From: a virus
Direction: 5' to 3' (one strand)
Length of the DNA stretch: 64,000 bases
IMG/VR virus record: IMGVR_UViG_3300047481_000568
Coordinates: 1 to 64,000 of that record
Positions 49,026 to 56,890 of this stretch are shown piece after piece. The translations under genes were made by a program, and so were the position numbers. Below the pieces are notes generated by a model. It did no database searches and was not told where the DNA came from. It was given only the letters and a program-made list of their open reading frames with translations. Position 1 is the stretch's first letter. The number at the start of each line of letters is the position of its first letter.

Positions 49026-49277
49026 TCAGAGCGTGTCGTAGATGTTTCCTGTTTTCTTAAGGTAGTTAAACAGTTCACGAGGAAGCTTGTAACGTTGTCC
49101 ATCAACAAATGAATAGCTTGACTGGCTCCAAAACATAACCCAACTACCTTTGACTCTTGCTGATACCAAGTCGTCTTTAGTGTTTGGATCAAGTACTTCC
49201 GCCTCATCACGCTCAATTGCGTACAAACTTTGGTCTTGTTCAACAAATTCTTTAATTTCTTTTTTAGCACGTGCCAT
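49026..49277 (-). CDS. hypothetical virion-block protein, 83 aa
   Basis: Not recognised. N-terminal helix (AKKEIKEFVEQDQSLYAIE) and a beta-hairpin segment with VKGSWVMFWSQSSYSFVDGQ. It follows the capsid terminator, so it is translated mainly from readthrough transcripts or a separate start; by position it may be a small decoration or neck protein. Confidence 0.64.
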   Translation of the reverse strand: MARAKKEIKEFVEQDQSLYAIERDEAEVLDPNTKDDLVSARVKGSWVMFWSQSSYSFVDGQRYKLPRELFNYLKKTGNIYDTL

Positions 49278-49308
49278 TTTATGGTTCCTTTTTGTGTAGT
49301 TAAGAATA

Positions 49309-49332
49309 AAGTGGGGGTATTAACCCCCACTT
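49309..49332 (-). terminator. intrinsic terminator after the capsid gene
   Basis: A perfect 10-bp stem AAGTGGGGGT/ACCCCCACTT (49309-49318 with 49323-49332) with an ATTA loop, followed on the minus strand by TTTATTCTTAA. It sits 16 bases beyond the major capsid stop and ahead of the small gene 49026-49277. It should stop most transcripts after the abundant capsid gene, leaving less readthrough into neck and tail genes. Confidence 0.82.
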
Positions 49333-49347
49333 ACATCTTAGAGATAA

Positions 49348-50433
49348 TTACGAAGCGCCGATTGCGCCACCCTTGGTGTTAAGTACAACACGGGATTCTC
49401 CAGTGATCATACCGAAGCCCCAAATTGCGTACCAAGCAAGACCATGCTCACGACCAAAGTCAATGACACCACCGTCACGAAGTTCTACTGGCAATGCAAT
49501 AGCGTGACCGAAAGCGTTGTCACCAATCATGATGGCGCTGTATGAAGATGCTGTTGGTGCTTGGTTGCCAGTCGTGCCCGACACAAGGTCTGCAGGACCG
49601 CCACCTTGAGCAACTTGAGTTGTCTCAATGAATACTACGTCGTAGATACGACCAATTTCACCGAGCATGAAGTTGCCTGGAGCAGCATATTTTGTTACTT
49701 CAATGAATTCTGGCCAGTCACGAAGCGCACGGCTTTGTGATGGGTGAACGAAGCACACGTATGTGTCACCAAGACGTGGGATGTTCTGACCAGCAAGAAT
49801 TTCAACTGCATCTTTAATTGTTGCAGGTGAGAGGTAGCCAGGATCGTTGTACGTACCAGCTGCCGAGTACTCGTAAGGAGCAATTGAACCACGTGTTGAA
49901 CCATTGGTTTTGCGACCAAAGACAACGCTTGGTGGAACTGCTGCGCCACCACCAAACGGAACAGCGTTCTGATAGAGCGTGTTACGTGCTTGGATGTCCA
50001 TTGACTGTGCCATGTGACGACCAAGCAAACGGCTTGATGAAGCCATTACGTCGTCAAATGATGCGTTAAGCAACAGTTCGGTTACGGCAAGAGCTTGGCC
50101 TTGTTCGCCAACTGTGATTTGAATCTGCGATGCTGACAAAGCTACTGGCTCAAGACGAACACCTTCAGTAAGGGTCGCGCCGTTTGTCTCGTCAACACCA
50201 AGATTGGTGTAACGCATGAAGTTGATTGTCAAACCAGGCATTACACCAAGTTCGGTCTTCTTCACTGCGAATTGTTCAAAACGAAGAACAGGCATTGCTT
50301 GGAACAAAATTTCTTTTGACCAAATCTGTTGAATCGCTGGTGAGAGTGTTGCATCACTTGAGTAACCAGTTGTGCTTACCGAAGTAAGACCTGCACCCGT
50401 AATTGCGCCACCCTGTGGGCCTGGAATTGCCAT
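49348..50433 (-). CDS. major capsid protein, N4-gp56-like HK97 fold, 361 aa
   Basis: The segments SPAIQQIWSKEILFQAMPVL, ITVGEQGQALAVTELLLNAS and MDIQARNTLYQNAVPFGGG match the N4-gp56 family. Length is typical. It lies after portal and scaffold, has a strong ribosome binding site, and ends at a terminator. It builds the icosahedral shell. No N-terminal delta domain of the HK97 kind is visible. Confidence 0.92.
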   Translation of the reverse strand: MAIPGPQGGAITGAGLTSVSTTGYSSDATLSPAIQQIWSKEILFQAMPVLRFEQFAVKKTELGVMPGLTINFMRYTNLGVDETNGATLTEGVRLEPVALSASQIQITVGEQGQALAVTELLLNASFDDVMASSSRLLGRHMAQSMDIQARNTLYQNAVPFGGGAAVPPSVVFGRKTNGSTRGSIAPYEYSAAGTYNDPGYLSPATIKDAVEILAGQNIPRLGDTYVCFVHPSQSRALRDWPEFIEVTKYAAPGNFMLGEIGRIYDVVFIETTQVAQGGGPADLVSGTTGNQAPTASSYSAIMIGDNAFGHAIALPVELRDGGVIDFGREHGLAWYAIWGFGMITGESRVVLNTKGGAIGAS

Positions 50434-50469
50434 AATTTATCTCCTAAATTTCATGTTGAATATTGGACC

Positions 50470-51273
50470 TTAAAAACGACCTTTATTGGATCGTGAACTT
50501 AATAGCCTGTCTCTCATTTTAACATACTGGTCCATTGTCATGTTTCGGATATCATCCGAGTTCAACGTTTGGTATTCCTGTTGGTTTTCCATTGGTCCAG
50601 ACACTGGCGAAGTAACCGATACGCCTTTAAGTTGGCGTGGTTGCGTCGCTTGTTGGACACTTTGAAGTATAGCAGCACTGCGTTGGCGCAAAATATCTAC
50701 TGAAGCGTCTACCTCTTCAATAGTGTTACCAGCAACAAGATCAATCAATTCTGGAATGATGTTTTCTTGTTCCTCGTGAAGCTTTCGCTGACGGTAGGCT
50801 TCTAATTCACGCAATTCGCGCTCTTTATCAAGCAATGCTTGTTGAGACTTGCGATCCTCTTCAATTGCTGCAAACCGAGCTTGCCATTCAGCATCAATGT
50901 TTTTAATCTTGATGTTAAACTCATCCTCAGTTTTTGCCAACAATTGCTTAGATGTAAGTTCTTCAAACTCACGTTGTTTGCGAACTTCTTCCTCAGCACG
51001 AGCCGTTTCTTCAGCTTTTTTAATAGCTGCTTCACGATCCTGTGCAAGGACTTTGAGTTGCTCTTCCATTGCCTTTGCTCGTGCATCGGCTTCTTCAAGC
51101 CGCTTGTACATCTTGTCTTTTTCCTGCTTACGGATGTTTTCAACATCTGTCTCAGAAAAGGTTTTACCCGTTGGGGTAACTTGATTACTTGGGGCTACTT
51201 GTTGAGCCGCCTCATTAAACGCATCAACTGCAATTGCAGGGATGGTGATTTCATCTGTCTCTCGCTTTGCCAT
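50470..51273 (-). CDS. scaffold-like coiled-coil protein, 267 aa
   Basis: Residues 50-170 form a long charged coiled coil (LEEADARAKAMEEQLKVLAQ, EETARAEEEVRKQREFEELT), with a disordered start and a basic C-terminus (MTMDQYVKMRDRLLSSRSNK). Location between portal and capsid is the standard place of the scaffolding protein. It would guide capsid assembly and then leave or be cleaved, possibly by the Ntn hydrolase 53330-53965. Confidence 0.82.
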   Translation of the reverse strand: MAKRETDEITIPAIAVDAFNEAAQQVAPSNQVTPTGKTFSETDVENIRKQEKDKMYKRLEEADARAKAMEEQLKVLAQDREAAIKKAEETARAEEEVRKQREFEELTSKQLLAKTEDEFNIKIKNIDAEWQARFAAIEEDRKSQQALLDKERELRELEAYRQRKLHEEQENIIPELIDLVAGNTIEEVDASVDILRQRSAAILQSVQQATQPRQLKGVSVTSPVSGPMENQQEYQTLNSDDIRNMTMDQYVKMRDRLLSSRSNKGRF

Positions 51274-51324
51274 AATTTTCTCCTATGTTTTGTTTAGCGA
51301 ATATTTACTGATGTAGTTAACGAA

Positions 51325-53019
51325 TTATTTGTCTTCATCAGGAATACGACGCTGTGCAAACCTTGCGCCATATGCCCGACTAGTCATTTTATTAATTAGA
51401 TCTTCCTCAATTGGTGGAATACCACCAACACCTGGAAGCGGTCCGCCCGTTCCCGAACTTCCCGCACTAGATACATTAGCACCTCCAGCAGAAGTCGTTT
51501 GCATGCCAGATGCGTCAGGCAATAGGCCTGTAGCAAGCATTACTGCTTGACCAATCTGTGCACGTACCATATCAAGTGCACCTTGGTCAATTGCGTCGTC
51601 CATAAGTTCGTCAAAGATTTCAATCATCTTTTCGTTCGGGAATTCTTCGCCTAGTGAACGAAGAGCACCTTTTTTAGACTCAATGCCCAATGCCATTTTT
51701 GCTTGTGCTTCGTTGAGTTTAATAAGAGCATCAACAGGAAGTGGTTCTGGCCAATGAATTGTTGTCTTGTAGGTATTTGGGTCCATCGGATCTAACTGTG
51801 TTAGTTGATCTGCTTCCGGCATTGCCGATTGTGATGGGTCGTATACCAAAAGTTCTGGCATAAATACTGATGCTGTTCTGATGATAATTTCATTAAGTTT
51901 TTCTAAACCGTTAGTGAAGTGCACTTTTTTCATTTGATAACGGTTCATCAAAGGTTGATATTGAATTGCTAGAGCAACGCCAGAAGTGTTGGATACTGGT
52001 TGAAATTGTCCTAGTGCCGTTTCTGGAACACCAGTAATTTCATGCATTGCTCGTTTAATCAATTGAATGTATTCAAGTGCTCCAGCCATTTCTCCACGAG
52101 ATTCAAGGTTAAATACTTGTGCATCTTTTGGAAGACCAGCCCAAACTTTCTTTGGACCTCGCTCAAGTTGACTTGCTTTTGCACCAGTAATAATTGTTAC
52201 TGGAGCAGCATGGTAATTGATGATGTCTGAAACTTCAGTCATCTTTTCGTTAAGTTCACGGTTTAATTGAATTACATCCCAAATGTCTGATTGACCCCAA
52301 GGTGACGAAGTAATCGTTATGTTTGGGATGTGGACAATAGGGACGGTACCAATGGGGTTTGGATACGAATCAATTAGTTCGTCGTTTACGTATTGCTGAA
52401 CTAGTTCATCAGTAAGTATTTCCGTAAAGGTATAAACCTGACGAGTACCTTCTGGAGATGTGCCCCAAAACCGATACTTAAGTTTGAAACGCAACAAGCG
52501 TTCACGATCATGTGGATGATATTCAGGAAAACAGTGCGCTGGGTTAAGAGGCAAAATACGAACACGACCTGGACGAACAACACCAGCACCGTCTGTATAT
52601 GGTTCATCATACGCAACTTTTACAAAACAATCTCCAGTAACACTGGCTAATTGCCCCATCTGCCAAAGCAAATAATGTTTGTTGTTTTGGTTATCCCAAA
52701 TTTCGTGAAGAAGTCGTGGAATAATTGCTTGGTTTTGTTCAGGAACTTTAAATTGAATTCCCTTACCAAAACAAAAGTTGGTGATGAAGTCCGACATTGT
52801 TCGGACATAATTCATGGTGATGTTGTTGTCGCCCATTTCGCGACGGTATGACCAATGGTGTCCTAAGTACCAAGCCCATGCAGCAGAGTAGCGGTTAAGG
52901 CGTGGGCCGTGAACTTCAAACTCTTCGTCGGCAAGTTCAACTAATCCTAAAGGGCTGATAGCAACTGTTAGATCGCTAGATGCAGCCCTATAAGACGGAG
53001 ACCAAAAATCAATAGGCAT
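51325..53019 (-). CDS. portal protein, 564 aa
   Basis: The pattern FEVHGPRLNRYSAAWAWYLG, then ELNEKMTEVSDIINYHAAPV, EITGVPETALGQFQPVSNTS and a helical IQLIKRAMHE are typical of the phage portal family. The length and the Pro/Gly-rich C-terminus are normal. It forms the dodecameric DNA gate at one capsid vertex. Confidence 0.9.
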   Translation of the reverse strand: MPIDFWSPSYRAASSDLTVAISPLGLVELADEEFEVHGPRLNRYSAAWAWYLGHHWSYRREMGDNNITMNYVRTMSDFITNFCFGKGIQFKVPEQNQAIIPRLLHEIWDNQNNKHYLLWQMGQLASVTGDCFVKVAYDEPYTDGAGVVRPGRVRILPLNPAHCFPEYHPHDRERLLRFKLKYRFWGTSPEGTRQVYTFTEILTDELVQQYVNDELIDSYPNPIGTVPIVHIPNITITSSPWGQSDIWDVIQLNRELNEKMTEVSDIINYHAAPVTIITGAKASQLERGPKKVWAGLPKDAQVFNLESRGEMAGALEYIQLIKRAMHEITGVPETALGQFQPVSNTSGVALAIQYQPLMNRYQMKKVHFTNGLEKLNEIIIRTASVFMPELLVYDPSQSAMPEADQLTQLDPMDPNTYKTTIHWPEPLPVDALIKLNEAQAKMALGIESKKGALRSLGEEFPNEKMIEIFDELMDDAIDQGALDMVRAQIGQAVMLATGLLPDASGMQTTSAGGANVSSAGSSGTGGPLPGVGGIPPIEEDLINKMTSRAYGARFAQRRIPDEDK

Positions 53020-53049
53020 TTAAAACCTCTTTAAGAAAGTAATAAGATA

Positions 53050-53301
53050 TTACTTCTTTTTTGCTGGGGCTTTTTTGGCAACAGGTTTTGCTGGGGCTGC
53101 GGCTACGGCTTTAGTAGCCAAGTCAATCAGCATAGTTGTGTTTTTGTCACCAATTTTGGTTGAAACAAATGACAGAGCAAGGGCTGCTACTGGAACACAG
53201 GCGGCTACTACCTCTGCTGAAACGTCGTATTTTGTGCCGACATATGTCAACAAGCCTAGCAAGGCTCCTTTTGCTGTTGCGTCTACATGAGCTGTTTTCA
53301 T
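53050..53301 (-). CDS. small membrane-like protein with basic Ala/Lys/Pro tail, 83 aa
   Basis: Two hydrophobic stretches (ALLGLLTYVGTK and AACVPVAALALSFVSTKIG) suggest a membrane hairpin, followed by a histone-like tail AKPVAKKAPAKKK. Small proteins of this kind appear near structural genes in actinophages, sometimes called holin-like. It sits between the Ntn-hydrolase and portal genes, away from the lysis cassette. Confidence 0.62.
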   Translation of the reverse strand: MKTAHVDATAKGALLGLLTYVGTKYDVSAEVVAACVPVAALALSFVSTKIGDKNTTMLIDLATKAVAAAPAKPVAKKAPAKKK

Positions 53302-53329
53302 GGTATTACTCCTTTTGTTGGTTTGTTAA

Positions 53330-53965
53330 TTATACAGGTTTACGCGATTTACTGCGTACTTCGTATTCTTGCACAAAGGTGTGGTATGGCGCACCCGTGT
53401 AAGGGTCAAACTTAGCAGAGATTGCTATGGCTTTTATAGCGTTGGCTTTTGCTTGAATAACAGTTTGTTTTTTGTTATGTACTAAAGCCTGTAATGCCCC
53501 AAGAGCGTATGATGATCCAGTGCCAATTGCGTATAACCCAGTAAAGTCCGAATACCACGAATAATCTCCATCAATTAAATACAATGTTCCATTGATTGAC
53601 AAAAGAATAGTTGACCCTTGTTCAGCCATGTGTTCTTTATCGTCACGGTCAGGAACTGAATATCCTTGAGAATCAAAGCATTCTCGTAATGCCGGAATGA
53701 ATTTACTGGTAATAAATTGATCTAGTTTTTTACCTCTGGTGTTTGGAGTTGGCGTTGGTGGTTGGAATACATGTTGAAGAATGTTAATTGCTCTAAGGTC
53801 ACCAGCAGTTGCTAATAGGTATTTTCCATTGACGGCCACTTTTCCAGATCCTTCACGCAAAGTTCCTATCTGTGAAATCAACCCATCAGAGTAAGAATCA
53901 CTAATACGAGAATCAGCACAAATTACTGAAAACCCATCTCCTTGAATAGCAATAATTGTTGTCAT
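53330..53965 (-). CDS. proteasome-beta/HslV-like Ntn hydrolase, 211 aa
   Basis: Starting MTTIIAIQGDGFSVICADSR at 53965, loss of Met would expose Thr1 of a TTIIA core; Asp17 and Arg19 fall in the conserved D17-S-R19 position of beta-type peptidases, and a GSGKVAVNGKYLLATAGD segment gives a Lys33 equivalent (Lys41 here). This is the N-terminal nucleophile hydrolase fold of proteasome beta and HslV subunits. The start is fixed by TAATG-type proximity to the upstream gene; 14 further codons upstream are unlikely. It lies between metallophosphatase and portal, where other phages encode the prohead protease, and no other prohead protease is visible here. Confidence 0.78.
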   Translation of the reverse strand: MTTIIAIQGDGFSVICADSRISDSYSDGLISQIGTLREGSGKVAVNGKYLLATAGDLRAINILQHVFQPPTPTPNTRGKKLDQFITSKFIPALRECFDSQGYSVPDRDDKEHMAEQGSTILLSINGTLYLIDGDYSWYSDFTGLYAIGTGSSYALGALQALVHNKKQTVIQAKANAIKAIAISAKFDPYTGAPYHTFVQEYEVRSKSRKPV

Positions 53966-53970
53966 GTATG

Positions 53971-55140
53971 TTACGCACTGTATTCTTTGCCGTGGTACAT
54001 AGCCCAACCATCGTAAATTGGAATTACTTCGTAAGCAAACTTATGTGCTCCAGTGTCTTCATAGGTGACAATACCAAGACCCTGTTGCCAATTTTCGTAA
54101 CGAGTCAATGGTCGTCCGTCTAGATCTACGCCACCTTTAGTAGAAGGGATAGCGCCATCAATACGAGCGAGACAACCAGGCGACGCCGCCATGATCGTGC
54201 GAGGACCGTCAAAGTCTTCTCTAGTTTTATAAGCAGTTTCAATTCTGTGAATGTGTCCATAAATTACGCTCGTTTTCTCCGCATTTAAATAAACGTGTGC
54301 TGTTGATCCTGATGATTTAACTCTATCTCCATGTATTACTCGTAATTTTTCATTAATCCAAAAATCCGATGCTGGATAACCAGGACGGTACTCAACACCA
54401 AATTCATCCATTCTGCATAGATAGGGAACACTTAATACTGGCCAAGATTCTGGAATGTTTCCTTTTCTTAAACCGTATGCGGCTCCAGCATTGGTAAGCA
54501 AGTACTTAGGCATTCTTTCTTCGTGGTTACCTGCCAGCCAAACAATTTGTGCGTTGGGAGCAGCGCTTCGCATCTCTGCACAAAAAGCAGTTGCTCTATC
54601 AATTGATGCTTGTGTTGTTTGTGCGTACGCTGGGTATGTAAGATACTTCCCCATTTCCGGCAAATCTAAATTGTCACCAACACAAACGATCACGTCTGGC
54701 TTTACTGTTTTTATTATTGCCAACGAAACAGAAATTGCTTTCTCATCATGAGTGGCTTCTAATTCTCCAGACCTTCCACGATAGAAACCTATTTGCAAAT
54801 CAGGAACAACAACGCATGTTTTAAATCCAGTAGCTGGTTTAGATGATGCTTTATTTACTGGAATTTTAAAAGATGGTCCTTGTTTTACTAAAGGCCACTC
54901 TGGACCAATTTCCCATTTAGGAGACAATTGAACAACAACTGTTTCTTGAGTTTGTGGTTCACCTTCTTTATCTTTAGAGAAGCGTTGTGTAACAGTAACC
55001 TTTTTAAGGTCACCTATTTCAGATACATCAATGTCTTTTTCAAGCAACACATCTGCTAAAGAACTAATCAATTTATCTTTGCGTTGTTTCTTTTCTTGTT
55101 CAGACGTAATATTAGTTAATTTGCTCTGTAGGTTACTCAT
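53971..55140 (-). CDS. calcineurin-like metallophosphatase, 389 aa
   Basis: The metallophosphoesterase motifs are clear: VVPDLQIG (D114), GDNLD (155-159), GNHEER (204-209), VIHGD and YGHIHR. The first 100 residues are a charged helical extension. It probably hydrolyses a nucleotide or nucleic-acid phosphate using two metal ions. In phages such genes can be recombination nucleases or phosphatases; the location at the start of the virion block is unusual. Confidence 0.86.
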   Translation of the reverse strand: MSNLQSKLTNITSEQEKKQRKDKLISSLADVLLEKDIDVSEIGDLKKVTVTQRFSKDKEGEPQTQETVVVQLSPKWEIGPEWPLVKQGPSFKIPVNKASSKPATGFKTCVVVPDLQIGFYRGRSGELEATHDEKAISVSLAIIKTVKPDVIVCVGDNLDLPEMGKYLTYPAYAQTTQASIDRATAFCAEMRSAAPNAQIVWLAGNHEERMPKYLLTNAGAAYGLRKGNIPESWPVLSVPYLCRMDEFGVEYRPGYPASDFWINEKLRVIHGDRVKSSGSTAHVYLNAEKTSVIYGHIHRIETAYKTREDFDGPRTIMAASPGCLARIDGAIPSTKGGVDLDGRPLTRYENWQQGLGIVTYEDTGAHKFAYEVIPIYDGWAMYHGKEYSA

Positions 55141-55430
55141 TGTTTTTTCTCCAAGTTATTAGGGAAGCATAAACATTGGTCATCTGTTCCCGCTTTAAAA
55201 CAATGACGTTTATGGTTGAGTGTGGTTCTTGATATTGAAAATCCTTCTGTAATTAATGCTTTATGTATTTGGCTTGTTGAAGCTGGGCTTTGTAATGCAG
55301 TTATAAAAGCCTGCGCTGTTTCTTTGTCCAATCGTTTGTGGATCTTACCCAATGGACAAGGTGCTTCAACCTCTTGCGACATCACTGCTAATTTTGAAAG
55401 CAGTGTTTTTTCTTGCGTACCTTTGGTCAT
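55137..55430 (-). CDS. putative HTH protein, 97 aa
   Basis: Not recognised by name. Residues 30-75 (LDKETAQAFITALQSPASTS, QIHKALITEGFSISRTTLNH) look like a DNA-binding helix-turn-helix, and CLCF at the end is Cys-rich. It could be a terminase-small-subunit-like or regulatory HTH by pattern; position at the promoter's proximal end of the virion operon suggests control. Confidence 0.64.
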   Translation of the reverse strand: MTKGTQEKTLLSKLAVMSQEVEAPCPLGKIHKRLDKETAQAFITALQSPASTSQIHKALITEGFSISRTTLNHKRHCFKAGTDDQCLCFPNNLEKKQ

Positions 55431-55570
55431 TTTGTTTCCTTTTTGGCCAACCTGTTTTTCTTTTCCAACAACAGCTTGTCTATCAAGTTTACTAACGTTT
55501 CTTCTTCCATTTTTCCTGGATAGACTTTTCGTAAAAAGTAAACAATTAGATCAATGTCTGAAACCCGCAT
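55427..55570 (-). CDS. small hypothetical protein, 47 aa, from a leaderless promoter
   Basis: Found by translating the gap: MRVSDIDLIVYFLRKVYPGK then a helical basic part ending RLAKKETK. The ATG begins six bases after the -10 of the promoter at 55577-55605, so the mRNA would be leaderless. The stop overlaps the next ATG as ATGA. Role unknown; possibly a small regulator. Confidence 0.6.
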   Translation of the reverse strand: MRVSDIDLIVYFLRKVYPGKMEEETLVNLIDKLLLEKKNRLAKKETK

Positions 55571-55576
55571 ATAGGC

Positions 55577-55605
55577 ATACTATCAACTCAATGACGTGCC
55601 GTCAA
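55577..55605 (-). promoter_or_regulatory. late promoter with predicted leaderless start
   Basis: On the minus strand TTGACG (55605-55600), 17-base spacer, TAGTAT (55582-55577), then GCCTAT and the ATG at 55570. Transcription would start at or next to that ATG, so no ribosome binding site is possible. Leaderless mRNAs are common in actinobacteria. It lies in the gap between the endolysin and the virion block and probably drives the latter. Confidence 0.68.
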
Positions 55606-55621
55606 CAAAGTGCTGTAATGT

Positions 55622-56389
55622 CTACTTTAGGCCTAGGAGTTCTTTTACCTTTGGACCAACAACAGAGTCGGCGTTAAGTTTGTTTGCAACCTTGAATGCT
55701 TTAACAGCTTCTTGGGTCTTTGGACCAAGATCTCCATCAATTGCGCCATTGTAAAACCCTTTATCTTTAAGAGCTTGTTGAAGTGCCTTATTTGCATCTT
55801 GAGGAGCCTCAGTTGCTGGGGCTGCTACCGCATTTGCTGCAGGTGCTGGTTGCCCATTAGCAAAAGCAACTACTGCTGGAGGTGGAGTATCACCACATAC
55901 ATAGCGCAAATGCCAGGGTTCCGAGGGAACCACTTCCCATGAAAATCCAAAATCTTTGACGTTGGCAATCAGCCAATTAAGACGCTTTGGTTCTCCTGCT
56001 GAATGCACATCAACAGCAATACCAAGATTATGGTTTGACTTTCCCGGAGTGGCAAGCATTGCCATACCCTTTTTTAAATACCAGGTTTTTCCTTCAAATG
56101 ATTTTGTGCTTGTTCCTGCAATCGGTTCCAAAACGTAGCGCTGCTTAAAACCCGCCAATTGCGACTCGTAAGAGCGATAGAGGTCGCCCGATGATGTCGG
56201 CTTGAGTTCAAGTCCGTCTGCTTTGGCTTTGGCGACCATCGCGTTCCATGCGTTTGCTGCAAGCCAGTGGAGTTTTCCTCCTCCTGGGATTGGTCTAAGT
56301 AAAGATTCGGGCAGTTTTCCAGGGTCAACTCCTTTAAGGTCGGCAGGCATCTTGATTGGAACAATGTAATTCCATGCAACTTTACTCAT
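55622..56389 (-). CDS. endolysin: M15 VanY-like peptidase plus peptidoglycan-binding domain, 255 aa
   Basis: Residues 30-165 hold an M15 D-Ala-D-Ala carboxypeptidase/endopeptidase fold with zinc ligands H120 and D127 (SNHNLGIAVDVH) and H160 (EPWHLRYV). A Pro/Ala-rich linker (168-197) leads to a PG_binding_1-like domain (about 205-255, QALKDKGFYNGAIDGDLGPK). It cuts the peptide cross-links during lysis. It is the last gene of the lysis cassette after two membrane proteins. Confidence 0.88.
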   Translation of the reverse strand: MSKVAWNYIVPIKMPADLKGVDPGKLPESLLRPIPGGGKLHWLAANAWNAMVAKAKADGLELKPTSSGDLYRSYESQLAGFKQRYVLEPIAGTSTKSFEGKTWYLKKGMAMLATPGKSNHNLGIAVDVHSAGEPKRLNWLIANVKDFGFSWEVVPSEPWHLRYVCGDTPPPAVVAFANGQPAPAANAVAAPATEAPQDANKALQQALKDKGFYNGAIDGDLGPKTQEAVKAFKVANKLNADSVVGPKVKELLGLK

Positions 56390-56688
56390 TGTACATCCTT
56401 TGTTTTAGATTTAACTGGTTTCTTTGATTCTTCTTTTACTTCAGAATCCTTGCCGTCAACTTTGTTAAAAACATCATTAATTTCTGAAAGCGTAAGTTTT
56501 CCGTCATCTAGGAAAGAACGAGACAATCCTTCTACAACAAAAGCAACACCAGCGATACCAGCCATAAAACAAGCCTTCCACAAAGGCACTCCAGCAATTG
56601 CGCCTGCACCAATTACACCCAAACCAGATGCGGCAAAAGTTGCAAGTATTCTAAGAAGAACATTAATAAACAAATCTTTATTTTTCAT
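56386..56688 (-). CDS. putative holin, 100 aa
   Basis: Two transmembrane segments (about 8-30 and 34-56: ILATFAASGLGVIGAGAIAG, ACFMAGIAGVAFVVEGL) and a charged Lys/Glu-rich C-terminal tail fit a class II holin. It directly precedes the endolysin gene with an ATGA junction. It would open the membrane at lysis. Confidence 0.75.
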   Translation of the reverse strand: MKNKDLFINVLLRILATFAASGLGVIGAGAIAGVPLWKACFMAGIAGVAFVVEGLSRSFLDDGKLTLSEINDVFNKVDGKDSEVKEESKKPVKSKTKDVQ

Positions 56689-56890
56689 AAGCGTGCCAAT
56701 CTATGTGTTTATCTAGTTTCTTTCCTACTTTTTTGACGCTCTTTGTCAACACTTTCATTTCCTCCATGACCTTGTTGTGGTCATCTCTATTCGTTTTTGA
56801 AAGGGTGCCCAAAATCTTTATTACCCAACCAATTCCTGTAGCCAAGACAGGAATGGATGCGGCGATAACTATTGCCCAGGCGTCAGTCAT
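56678..56890 (-). CDS. putative second holin or antiholin, 70 aa
   Basis: One N-terminal transmembrane segment (about 4-30: WAIVIAASIPVLATGIGWVI) then a basic coiled-coil-like cytoplasmic tail (MEEMKVLTKSVKKVGKKLDK). This matches the single-TM DUF2746-type proteins found next to holins in actinophages. It overlaps the end of 56883-58052 and precedes the holin gene. Confidence 0.72.
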   Translation of the reverse strand: MTDAWAIVIAASIPVLATGIGWVIKILGTLSKTNRDDHNKVMEEMKVLTKSVKKVGKKLDKHIDWHAYEK

